Positions 51,301-59,486 of a DNA stretch of 64,000 nucleotides are shown here, in pieces. Under the pieces are notes generated by a model. That model was not told the origin of the DNA and did not search any database. It saw only the letters and a program-made list of their open reading frames with translations. The translations under genes and the position numbers were made by a program. The stretch's first letter is position 1; each line of letters opens with the position of its first letter. This DNA comes from Diphasiastrum complanatum (lineage: Eukaryota; Streptophyta; Lycopodiopsida; Lycopodiales; Lycopodiaceae), in the NCBI GenBank assembly GCA_029204225.1, contig CM055104.1:45947835-46011834 (forward strand). Reading direction: 5' to 3'.

Positions 51301-54300
51301 GCCTCCGTCTTTGGCACCTCCTACACCTCGTGGATCATCATCATCAACATCATCTTCTCCATCTTCGGAAGAACAAAAGAAGTGGGATAGAAGGGATGCA
51401 CAAGCACATTCTATGGTTGCTCTTGCTAGATCTATCTTACCTCATATTAGGTCTTGTAAGACATCTAAAAGTGCGTGGGATACACTTTATACTATGTATA
51501 GAGTCAAAAATCCAGCAAGAGTGGTGTATCTCAGAAATCAGCTTTCTTTGTTGAAGATGCAAGAAGGGGATCAAGTGACCAATCACTGGACGAAGATCAA
51601 GGATCTTCGTGAGGAGCTTCTCAATATTGATGAGATAATTGAGGATGCTCAATTTGTTTCCATTATTCTCAACTCATTACCTTGATCTTATCTTCCATTT
51701 GTTTCATCTTTGAGTATCTCTCTTAGGGGACAACAACTCTCCTTTGATGAACTTGTTGGGCTGCTTCTTCAAGAGGAGCAAACGAGGCAAAACTAAGGCA
51801 AGGGCAAAGGCAAGTCAAAAGGAAAGAGGAAGCCTCCTTCCAAGGATGAGCAAAAGCCCTTTGGAGGTCAAGATGTCAATACTCAAAAGAAGAAAGGGAA
51901 GTGCCATTATTGCAAAAGGTATGGGCACTTCATCAAGGATTGTAAGAAGAAGCTTGTGAAAGAGGAGAGTAAAGGAATTGATACTAGTGTTTCACTTGCT
52001 ACTTTGGAGCAAGAGCTTGAAGCTAGTGGTGATCTCTTCAACCAAGACTATGCTTTTTTGTCTAATATTGCTTCTACTAGTACTACTACATCTATGAGGA
52101 ATTCAGATTCTGTTTTGCAAGTTGCTGATTTTCAGCCCATTGAATGGGTGATTGATAGTGGTGCTACTCGTCATATGACTTCTCGCAAAGAAGCATTTAC
52201 TAAATTAGTAAAAGTGCAAAATGGAAGTAAGGTACAATGTGCGGATGATGCATCTTATTCTATTCATGGAATTGGAATTGTAGCCATCATTTTGCCTAAT
52301 GGTGAAGAAAAGTACATTAAGAATGTGCTTTATGTTCCGGGAATCAAGAAGAATCTTCTTTCGGTTTCAGCTATGTTGAAGCAAGGACTAGTTGTTGAGT
52401 TCAAAGAAGATAAGTGTCTTGTCAAGGATCCTAAAAGATCACTCTTGATTATTGTTTCGGGAACGGTGCATGCTGGCTTATACATTATGGATACCTATGA
52501 GCGACGAATTCCCTCTACATGTCTTGTTGCTTCTACATCACAATCATTGGAGTTGGCTGAATTGTGGCACGCAAGGTTTGGGCATCTCAACTTTGCAAGT
52601 ATGAAGAAGCTGAAGACATTTAATATGGTAGAAGACATTCCTACTATTGAGCAGCCGGAAGGGCATGTATGCGAGGGGTGCATACTTGGAAAGTTTCAAA
52701 GGAAACCTTTTCCAATTGATGGAACTATAAGGGTTCTTGATAAATTTGATTTGGTTCATAGTGATGTTTGTGGTCCAATGAAGACCGAATCCATTGGAAA
52801 GTGCATCTATTTTGTGACTTTTATTGATGACTTTTCCCGTTTTACATGGATCTATCCTATGAAGGCTAAATCGGAAGTTTTTCAACGTTACAAAGATTTT
52901 CTAGCAATGGTGGAAAATCAGTTTGGGCATTCTTTGAAGACCCTATGCACCGATCCTGGAGGGGAATACATTAAGAATACGTTCGGTGCATTTCTTCGAG
53001 AAAAGGGAATTCTACATCAAATGACAACTCCCTATACGCCTCAACAAAATGGTGTTGCCGAGCGAAAGAATCGCACACTCATGGAGATGGCCCGTTGCAT
53101 GCTCAAAGCAAAGGGGCTGCCTCACAAGTTTTGGGCTGAAGCGGTTATAACGGCAGCATACATAAGCAATCGTTGTCCTACTAGAGCATTGAAAGTATTA
53201 ACTCCTTATGAAGTTTGGTATGGAAAGAAGCCTACAATCTCTCACTTTCGCATTTTTGGTTGTATGGCTTATGCTTTTGTTCCGGATAAACTTCGTACAA
53301 AGCTTGAAGATAAAGGAGTTAAATGCATTTTTGTTGGCTATAGTAGTGAAAGCAAAGGCTATAGGCTGTTCAATTTGAGCACTAATAAGATTATTGTTAG
53401 TCGTGATGTGCATTTTGATGAAAAGAATTCATTGGATGTGGCCCCAACTCATATCTTGAAGGGGGACAGCCCACATAGTGTGAATGTTGAAGTTTTTCCA
53501 GATTTGGTACCATCTTCTATTGTTGGAGATAAGGGGCAGCAATCAACCAGTTTCGACCTGCCCAACACCTCATCAAGTTTAGAGCCTAATGTTCATCAAG
53601 AACCGCCCGTTGTTGCTCAAAATCAGCCTACTGTTGGGCAAGGACCAGTTTTGGAAGATCTTGGACAGCCAAGTGCGGTGTCGGAAGATCTTGGACAGCA
53701 AATTGTAAGAAGAGACATGGCTGTTGGACAGCCCAAAACAGTCCCACGGTGGCTGTTGTCGACTTTGCGGGACAGCAAAGTAAGTTCATTTTATGATGGA
53801 AAGACACTGGACTATGCTGATTTTTCAGATTTTGCTCTTACATCTCATGGAAATGTTGCAGAAGAACCTGTTTTCTATGAGCAGGCCAAGGGAGTAAAAT
53901 GTTGGGAGGATGCGATGCAAGATGAGTATGACTCACTTATGAAGAACCAGATTTGGGTTCTTGTTGATCTTCCTCATGGGAAGAAGGCAATTGGTTCTAA
54001 ATGGGTATACAAAATCAAGTATAAGGCAGATGGTACCATTGAAAGGTACAAGGCAAGGCTCGTTGCCAAAGGCTATGCTCAGCAAAAGGGGATTGATTAT
54101 GATGAGACTTTTTCTCCTACTGCTCGGATGACTACCGTAAGGGTAGTAACCTCTTTGGCTGCCCACTTTGGTTGGCGTTTGCGGCAACTTGACATAAAGA
54201 CAGCATTCCTCAATGGTGATCTCAATGAGGAAGTGTAACTTCAACAACCTGCTGTTTTTTTGGTTGAAGGCCAAGAAGATAAAGTTTGTCTTCTCAAGAA

Positions 54301-57300
54301 GGCACTTTATGGACTGAAGCAAGCTCCGAGGATGTGGTATCAAAAGATACATGCCTACTTTTGTGATTGAGGGTTTACTAATAGTCCTAGCGAATCTACT
54401 CTTTATGTCAAGCATACTTCAGATTATATCATCATTATTTTGCTTTATGTTGATGATATTATTATTACGGGAAGTAATGAGCAGCAGATTGATGCCGTAA
54501 TACTTGAGCTTGGTATGGTTTTTGAAACCTCAGATTTAGGCCTATTGCACTTTTATCTTGGTCTTGAATTTGTACAAGAAGGTGCTGGAATTTTCATCTC
54601 TCAAGAACGCTACATTGGGCAGATTTTGAAGCGATTCAAGATGGAAGATTGCAAGCCGGTTGCTACACCTATGGAGACAGGTCTGAAATTAAGTAGTCAA
54701 GGTGATGGTGAATCATTTGGCACTACTTTATATTGTCAAGCTATTGGCTGTCTCATTTACCTATGTAATTCAAGACCGGACATTTCTTATAGTGTCTCAC
54801 TCATGAGTCAATTCATGCATGCCCCGATGACATCACATTGGAAAGCGTTGAAGAGCATCTTTCGATATCTTCAAGGAACAAGAAGTCATGGACTGGTTTT
54901 TCCTGCTTGTGGTGATGCATGTTTGGTTGGTTTGAGTGACTCGGATTGGGGTGGAGATCAAGACACTAGATGCTCTACAAGTGGAAATTGCTTTTTTTAT
55001 GGTAATTCTGCAATTTCGTGGTCAAGTAAAAAGCAGCCCACTGTTGCTACTTCTTCTAGTGAGGGAGAATATAGAGCGATATTATCAGCCACGACAGAGT
55101 GTTTATGGCTGAGAAGACTACTTGTTGACATGAAGTTTGGCGAGCCCTCAGCCACTCTTATCTTGAGTGATAGTCAAAGTGCTATTGCCATTGCACGAAA
55201 TCCTGTTTTTCATGCGAGGACGAAGCACATCGAGATCCATTATCACTTTGTTCGGGAGAGACTTCATGATGGCGACATTTTACTTGAATATTGTTCTACG
55301 GAGGATAATATTGCGGACCTCTTCACTAAGGCGTTGCCTAGAGTCAGATTTGAAGCTTTATGCAAAGCTTTAAATTTGATACCACGTGTTGGTTTTGTTA
55401 CATAGTGAAGATTTCAGTTTTTGCATTGTCATTTAAGGAGGGTGTTAGAAATAAATGACTATGCTGAAGTTAATCCATAGGTTACTTTGACCCAAAAGGT
55501 CGAGATTTGTGTAACCATGGGTATTTAGTTATTTAGGCCATCTTAAGTTTGTCTTAAGTTCAGTTGGACCCAATTTTGGTCATGTACTGACTCGTGGGTC
55601 CTTAGGGGTCTAATTTTGTTTAGGGGCCCTATCTTGACTTTTGGGGGTGCCCTACATTTAGTAAGTGGTTAACCTTAGGGTTTGGTGGCATTTGGTCACA
55701 TCCAAGTAGAGTACTTAGATGCTCATTGTGTATTCCATTTTATACAGTTTGGCTCTCCATTGCCCTTGTTTCTGTTTTCTCTCTCTCACTCTCTTAGAGT
55801 TGGGCGCCCAGCCTCTTCTCTCTTGTTTCTTGTGGAGATTGATTGATAACTAGATCTTGGTGACTTGTCTCTTGCTTTCCTACAATAGCCTAATCATCTC
55901 AATCATAATTGTCCCCATCCACGTCCACCAGCTACTTTACAAGGGGTTTTGACAATCTGCGAGCAATTTTTTTTGAGTTTTGCGAGTTTCATTTTACCCA
56001 TGGTTCATTGATTATATAGCACATGGCATGCCATGTAATATTAACTACATTTTGTCTCTAACTACAAGAAGGTGCGAACTAGATACAAAAATTTCAATGG
56101 ATTTCAATGTGAGACAACTTTGGAAGTGACACTTTACTGCTAATAGTTCTCTCAATGTCTCTTGATAGGTGTCATAACAATCTCTAGCACATCTTCCTTC
56201 TATGGTATTGTGTCCACTTTCCTTTTTTTACTTTTTTGCCATGTATTAAAATTGGCTTTTCATTTTCCAATACCACAAAAGGCTTGGACACCATAGCTTG
56301 AGCCACTATATCATGTGAATCATTTACAACCATTCAACTTTCTCATGTAAAACAAATTATATAGTCTATGTGATAATGGGAGTACCAACTTGTGCTCTAT
56401 GTGACAATTCAGGTATCAAACCATCAGTATCATGAACAATATCTACTTTTAAGATATTACATCGTATTTTTGTGGATACACTACAGGTTTGATAGGCTGA
56501 AAATTTTCAATTATAAAATAAAAAAGGTATTTTGACACATTTGAGAACCAAATTTTGAGTAAAAACATTATTTCAGAATATTTTTTTCAGCCTCCAAACA
56601 TAGCACGCCGGTGTGCTAAGTAAATCAACTCCAAGGTTTCTTTTTGCAACCTTCAAAGATAGCATGCCAGCATGCTAAATCAAACAAGAAAATGTTTCTT
56701 GCAGCGGAATCATATAGCATGCCGGCGTGCTATCTTTGGATGCTAAAAAATAATTTTAATTTAAAAATTTCCTTCTTTAGTATTCCATTGTAAGATTTTT
56801 AATTATGTACCAAACCAAAATTCTAAATGATAAACATTCAACTAGTGGCATAAAAAAGGTAACACACCATGTGCTATCTTTTTGTTGAATCATGGCAAGC
56901 AAATAACTCGCAAAAAATTCAGGTGCAAAATGCCAAGGCCCCTTTACAGGTCCATGAGGTCTTTGAGCCAGACAATTTTTCCTTTTATTTTGTTGAAGAA
57001 TCCTTGACCCTCCACCTCTTGGCAATCCTCAACTTGCTTATGCTACTTGGTCTGGCACTCTTGGCCCTTATCAGATTCGTATATGTGTTCGTATCCTAGA
57101 AGCCCGTTCCGAGCAAAAAGGGTCTGAATGTTCCGTTCCGTTCCGTACGTTCCGGAATGTACTGGGTCGGAACGAGTTTATTTATAATGTTAAAAAATAA
57201 ACATAATACGCCGCTGGCCCTCGACTTCACCATTTCACAACAGCGAGCAGGGAAAGTGCCCCTACATGCAGTTTGATGAGACTGCATAAAATCCTCACCT

Positions 57301-59486
57301 TTGAAATGTTGAACAACATGCGGATCTGTTTCCAATAGATAAAGGGAGATCAGTTTTTCATATGCACAGGATTGGAGATATGGTGTTAGTTGGTATGCTC
57401 CCAACAACCAATGGCTGGATTCTCATGAACGCAGGAGCCTTTTGCGACAGTTGTTGCATTAAGTGATATTGCCATTTCATGTTTGCAATGCAATCTCACT
57501 CCGGCCCTTATATGCTTACAATGCAATCTCACTCCGCCATCTTACCAGTTTGCCATCCTCAATATATGCTCTTATATGTCCAGAAGTGATAATTAACGGA
57601 TTAAATATTGAAGTGTAGTAATCCTCTGTATAAAAAATACGTTTTTTTTTTCAAGGGCCTGTTCCGGAACAGAACGCATTCCGTTCCGGAACGGGCAACT
57701 AAGGTCCGTAATATTGGTCCCGAGCTTGTTGCATTGGTCCATATTGGTAGTCAGACAACTCGCATTCATGCTCCCACCGTCCCTGTCTCCCACCCACTCC
57801 TTGTTGAAGTAGCCTTAACCAGTTCTTACTCCTTTTAGAGTACTCATATGCTTCGCACTCTCCTGTATTAAATAGGTACTTTCTCTTCACATGCTGACTT
57901 TTATACTATTCCTATTGAGCAGTACGATATTATACTTGGTGTTGATTGGTTTGCCTCTTTAGGAGATGTTACTTCATTCTAGCTGAACAGCGTATCTCTG
58001 TCCTAGTTGATAATTCTTCGTTTATTTTACTTGGTATCAATTCGATTGCTGATCATAACCTTATGATTGCCAAGCAAGTGGTTATAGCAGTAAAAGAAGT
58101 TAGAGTTTAATGTTTTAAGAACAAACAGCAAGGCAGCTATTTGTAATGACGAATTGCACAAATCTTATCCAAGAGATAGGAACTTGGCCATTAAATTTTC
58201 AAATACAAATGTTCGTGGCAGAAGGGTTTTCAGTTTACTTTTCTAATTTGAGGAATGGTCACTGAATTATACTATAAGTGTTATTTATGTGTGACCTGGA
58301 GGTTTGTATTGAAGTCTAAGATCTTCATGTTTTCTTTGACTTCAAATGGGTTCTTAATTTTGATAAGCTGTGCTCCATGTAAGTAGTTAGTCAATATGTG
58401 GGTCATTCTTTGGGTTGAACAGGTACTTATGGAAGAGGACCTAGCAAGGAGTTCACCAGTTCCATGGTACTCACCTCTCGATACAAGCCGCCTTTCATTG
58501 TCCAGTTTTCGGCTTACTACTGTGGGACGCTTCCTCACTCGTAGCCTGGTATGACAATGTTGTAGGAGTGGTGTGTTGGATTGTGCTAAACTTCAGGATT
58601 TTGTATCTTGACAGAAACTAAGATAATGTTCATGACATGTCGTGAAGGTTCAAGTCCTGGAAAGATTGAAGCTAGCTCCTGAAGGAAGTGTACGAGTTAG
58701 CTCATTTTTGGAAAAAGCTGCAGATAGTCTTGTTGAAGGGGGCAGGTTGGTCTGCTTTTATTGTGATACTGGATATTATTTTGTTCTGCAATTTATGCTG
58801 GTTTTATGTTATTTTCAAGAAATTACTTAGTACAGTAGTGGTGCTACAAGTGAACATGTCTTGGATATTATATGTTTGTTAAAAGGGGATGCTTATTGGG
58901 CATTAATGGGAGGTAGAGTTTCTTTTATTCCTTGGTTGTTGCAACAAGGAGCTGGACTAGTCTCGTTGTGATTAGATCAAATTCGATCACGTTTGTGAAA
59001 GTGTAAGCTTATATCTTGTCTATCTGAAAATTTATGCAATCTCATTCAGCGGCACTATGAAGTAGAATCTTAAATGCCGTACCTGGTAACTTGGTAAAGA
59101 ACCCTGATTACAAGCAATGAATGTAAGTTGGAGGACACACGAGCAAGTCTATCATGGTTGTTTTTGGCATTGAGTGAAGATACCAGATGATGACATTCTG
59201 TTGAAGAAATTGTTTGATTCGCTGATTGCATTGTCAATGTTTTTGTTTCTACTTAGCAATGTGAAAAGTGTCCAACTACATATTACCGGTTATAACAGCT
59301 CAAATATGTCCTGCAAAGTCGTATACAGTTTTTCTGTTCATGATGACACACTATGCTAGAGATTTAATATGCTAGAGGTTTAAGTGATTGAGGATTCTCT
59401 AAATGGTTGAAATGTTGGAATTTCCTTGCAGGAAAGAGATCTTCACAGCTATGTATTTCTTCGTTGTTCGGAAACCCTTAAAATGA
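30091..59486 (+). CDS. SMT1: Sterol C24-methyltransferase, SMT1 type (cycloartenol C24-methyltransferase), 13 coding exons
   Basis: Transfers a methyl group from S-adenosylmethionine to C24 of cycloartenol, the first committed step of plant 24-alkyl sterol synthesis (ER membrane, from family knowledge). Coding exons: 30091-30173, 31456-31522, 36240-36313, 43537-43621, 43722-43777, 45658-45712, 45961-46008, 46405-46488, 46644-46760, 47087-47170, 58423-58548, 58648-58745, 59432-59486. They total 1032 bp and 343 residues, with every intron GT-AG and every phase consistent. Landmarks: N-terminal MDLASGMGG as in plant SMT1; [19 protein letters not shown] at 54-72 (sterol-binding region, Tyr at 64 as in SMT1 rather than Trp of SMT2); SAM site [11 protein letters not shown] at 104-114; IEATCHAP at 175-182; YEWCMTD at 204-210; [20 protein letters not shown] near 229-248. 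Length is normal for the family (Arabidopsis SMT1 about 336). Introns are swollen by transposons (intron 2, 4.7 kb; intron 3, 7.2 kb; intron 10, 11.25 kb), but no coding damage is seen, so it is probably functional. Confidence 0.93.
31456..31522 (+). CDS. SMT1: SMT1 exon 2
   Basis: Acceptor TGCAG at 31451-31455, donor ATG|GTATAT. Encodes the [10 protein letters not shown]...NYSDM segment (residues 28-50), which matches the conserved YxxYHxxxGG region before the catalytic domain. Confidence 0.9.
33083..35250 (-). pseudogene. Ty3-type pol remnant in SMT1 intron 2
   Basis: Read on the minus strand from about 35250: RT motif [13 protein letters not shown], then a degraded catalytic box; RT/RNase H linker with [17 protein letters not shown] (35095-35040); RNase H around NHQPLKYF and [14 protein letters not shown] (34650-34520); an H2C2-like integrase zinc site near 34230; and integrase MDFVVGL...WVIVNRL at 34020-33930. 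Many stops. At 33083-33120 the plus strand shows the complement of AAGGACAAAACTTGTTTAAG followed by a G-run, the Ty3 3' polypurine tract, so an LTR should extend leftward from 33080. It is truncated at about 35253 and opposite to SMT1 in orientation. Confidence 0.8.
35254..36239. other. Rest of SMT1 intron 2, nothing recognised
   Basis: No element or gene could be read between the truncated Ty3 pol and exon 3. Short open frames on both strands have no domain content. Confidence 0.4.
36240..36313 (+). CDS. SMT1: SMT1 exon 3
   Basis: Acceptor TTCTAG before 36240, donor CACAG|GTGAGA. Encodes residues 51-74 and two bases of Arg75, with the sterol-binding signature [14 protein letters not shown] copia gag, a Ty3 integrase piece and a copia LTR lie in the following 7.2-kb intron 3. 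Confidence 0.92.
38242..39608 (+). mobile_element. Truncated copia element (LTR part, primer site, gag) in SMT1 intron 3
   Basis: TGGTATCAGAGC at 38597-38608 is a perfect initiator-Met tRNA primer site, directly after a CA end at 38595-38596. The upstream LTR may begin at TGTTATAAA (38242); it contains a CT microsatellite at 38401-38446. Downstream, gag starts at ATG 39060 and stays open to 39608. It encodes a copia N-terminal gag ([13 protein letters not shown], then [20 protein letters not shown] and [16 protein letters not shown]). The frame ends abruptly at 39608, where element similarity stops, so gag is 3'-truncated and pol is absent. Confidence 0.7.
39609..40959. other. SMT1 intron 3, stretch without recognised features
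   Basis: No coding domain, RNA or repeat border was identified between the truncated copia gag and the Ty3 integrase fragment. Confidence 0.4.
40960..41263 (-). pseudogene. Ty3-type integrase fragment in SMT1 intron 3
   Basis: The minus-strand frame reads [17 protein letters not shown], then [32 protein letters not shown] and a [10 protein letters not shown] end. This is the core of a Ty3 integrase, with the DRDTQF Asp retained. It breaks off just before the third catalytic residue. The left edge (about 40975) and right edge (about 41280) are abrupt. Confidence 0.85.
41313..41930 (-). mobile_element. Copia LTR fragment, minus orientation, in SMT1 intron 3
   Basis: Plus-strand TGTAGGAAA at 41313 equals the inverted TTTCCTACA end of the LTRs at 50106/55443. 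CATGGTTACACAA...TCTCGACCTTTTGGGTC at about 41714-41760 is the inverted form of their 5' part. This is therefore an older relative of the intact element in intron 10, seen as a solo LTR or LTR fragment. Its outer right end and a target duplication could not be fixed. Confidence 0.6.
43346..43410 (+). repeat. (CT)n tract preceded by a LINE-tail-like sequence
   Basis: About 32 CT units directly after CATTAATAAAG. The same TTAATAAA-(CT)n junction occurs at 47982 and 48280, suggesting that all three are 3' ends of one non-LTR retrotransposon family (inference). Confidence 0.7.
43537..43777 (+). CDS. SMT1: SMT1 exons 4 and 5 (43537..43621, 43722..43777)
   Basis: Exon 4 (acceptor GTGCAG, donor AAG|GTGTAG) encodes [20 protein letters not shown] and ends at Lys103. 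A 100-bp intron follows. Exon 5 (acceptor TCCAG, donor CAG|GTTGTA) carries the SAM-binding glycine motif [18 protein letters not shown], residues 104-121. Confidence 0.93.
44985..45058 (+). repeat. 28-bp minisatellite, 2.6 copies, in SMT1 intron 5
   Basis: The unit GTTGCTCTATTTTCCATCTG plus 8 further bases starts at 44985, 45013 and 45041. Copies are identical where they overlap. Confidence 0.9.
45658..46008 (+). CDS. SMT1: SMT1 exons 6 and 7 (45658..45712, 45961..46008)
   Basis: Exon 6 (acceptor TTGCAG, donor TCT|GTAAGC) encodes [18 protein letters not shown], the second SAM-contact strand. Exon 7 (acceptor TTTCAG, donor AAG|GTGCAC) encodes [16 protein letters not shown]. Both match the SMT1 family order between the glycine motif and ADFMKMP. 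Confidence 0.92.
46405..47170 (+). CDS. SMT1: SMT1 exons 8-10 (46405..46488, 46644..46760, 47087..47170)
   Basis: Exon 8 encodes [20 protein letters not shown] followed by ATCHAPNP. Exon 9 encodes [20 protein letters not shown] and CMTDTFDPN. Exon 10 encodes [20 protein letters not shown] and ALRLAGFE. Splice borders are CCA|GTCAGT, AAG|GTGCAG and GAG|GTACTA, with acceptors GCAG, TAG and TCAG. Catalytic-domain signatures are intact. Confidence 0.93.
47680..48351 (+). repeat. Duplicated LINE-tail-like units ending in (CT)n
   Basis: A C-run plus (CT)n tract ends at 47745. Then follow two copies of a unit of about 285 bp (47773-48060 and 48069-48351, period about 296). Each starts with CCCGGGTTGTGGGCATTGG, carries CATTTTACGGCCACGTCCTC, and ends TTAATAAA followed by (CT)n. 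Within each unit the CCCGGGTTGTGGGC word occurs twice. It lies in SMT1 intron 10. Leu-Ser and Arg-Glu open frames here are repeat artefacts. Confidence 0.8.
48352..49330 (+). pseudogene. Non-LTR (LINE) reverse transcriptase fragment joined to an ORF1-like piece
   Basis: From 48366 the frame reads [15 protein letters not shown], then [12 protein letters not shown] (motif A). A stop follows at 48573. Then come [18 protein letters not shown] (motif B), YADDVVLLS (motif C, 48801-48827) and [13 protein letters not shown] (motif D), stopping at 48954. [17 protein letters not shown] thumb entry follows. Near 49100 the reading changes frame and character: [16 protein letters not shown] and [17 protein letters not shown] resemble an RNA-binding ORF1-type protein of LINEs more than an RT thumb. 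No endonuclease is seen. It is 5'-truncated and abuts the (CT)n tract. Confidence 0.75.
49575..50105 (+). pseudogene. Ty3-type gag remnant, interrupted by the copia insertion
   Basis: Reads [22 protein letters not shown], a frameshift, then [20 protein letters not shown] and DVQLVSP, which is a chromovirus-like capsid pattern. A Ser/Pro-rich tail follows. It is cut at 50105 by the copia element. A Ty3 protease-like piece lies beyond the copia and other insertions (57890-57975), probably the continuation of this element. Confidence 0.7.
50106..55884 (+). mobile_element. Near-intact Ty1/copia LTR retrotransposon in SMT1 intron 10 (5779 bp)
   Basis: LTRs at 50106-50545 (440 bp) and 55443-55884 (442 bp) run from TGTTAGAAAT to TTTCCTACA. 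They differ at only about five or six positions by eye, plus one small indel. A perfect 5-bp target duplication ATAGC flanks the element (50101-50105, 55885-55889). The primer site TGGTATCAGAGC at 50546 follows the left LTR, and the purine tract AAGGAGGG at 55435-55442 precedes the right LTR. It lies in the same orientation as SMT1. The high LTR identity makes it the youngest dated insertion in the window. Confidence 0.95.
51257..55405 (+). pseudogene. Copia gag-pol polyprotein with four in-frame stops and no frameshift
   Basis: One frame spans about 1380 codons. Gag begins at ATG 51257 and has a [14 protein letters not shown] zinc knuckle near 51900. Protease carries [13 protein letters not shown] (52145-52183). 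GAG-pre-integrase has [10 protein letters not shown] and CEGCILGKF. Integrase has [20 protein letters not shown] and [17 protein letters not shown] has [39 protein letters not shown] and YVDDIIITG (54446). RNase H has [19 protein letters not shown] and [11 protein letters not shown]. Stops: TGA 51683, TAA 51794, TAA 54236, TGA 54368. At least two look like C-to-T changes. The absence of frameshifts agrees with recent insertion. It cannot make a full polyprotein as it stands. Confidence 0.92.
55944..56941. mobile_element. Mutator-like non-autonomous element, copy 3 (998 bp)
   Basis: The left end GGGTTTTGACAATCTGCGAG is almost the same as copy 1. The right end, inverted, reads GGGCCTTGGCATTTTGCACC. 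Flanking 9-mers CTTTACAAG (55935-55943) and CTTTACAGG (56942-56950) match at 8 of 9. The interior carries three evenly spaced 18-bp palindromes (56601, 56660, 56715) of the form TAGCATGCCGGCGTGCTA. It is related, inverted, to copy 2. It lies in the Ty3 remnant of SMT1 intron 10. Confidence 0.82.
57101..57705. mobile_element. Possible small inverted-repeat element rich in TTCCG
   Basis: GCCCGTTCCG near 57101 recurs inverted (CGGAACGGGC) near 57696-57705. Both ends have further GTTCCG/CGGAAC clusters (57130-57173 and 57661-57690). Between them lies non-coding DNA, including a local duplication of CAATGCAATCTCACTCCG. No clear target duplication was found, so the transposon reading is tentative. 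Confidence 0.35.
57890..57990 (+). pseudogene. Ty3 protease C-terminal fragment
   Basis: [20 protein letters not shown] followed by ASLGDVTS matches the end of a Ty3 aspartic protease (the DxILGxDWL block). It is probably part of the same Ty3 copy as the gag at 49575-50105, separated by later insertions. Confidence 0.65.
57991..58422. other. End of SMT1 intron 10
   Basis: Contains no further recognised element. The acceptor is TTGAACAG at 58415-58422. Confidence 0.5.
58423..58745 (+). CDS. SMT1: SMT1 exons 11 and 12 (58423..58548, 58648..58745)
   Basis: Exon 11 encodes [20 protein letters not shown] and [16 protein letters not shown], residues 252-293. Exon 12 uses an AAG acceptor (GTGAAG) and encodes [20 protein letters not shown], then [12 protein letters not shown] and two bases of Arg326. 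Both match the SMT C-terminal domain, so splicing across the 11.25-kb intron 10 preserves the frame. Confidence 0.92.
59432..59486 (+). CDS. SMT1: SMT1 exon 13 (last)
   Basis: Acceptor CTTGCAG; encodes [17 protein letters not shown] and TGA at 59484-59486. This corresponds to the conserved GGRxEIFTPMYFFLARKP end of plant SMT1, with Ala for the usual Pro. Confidence 0.92.
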
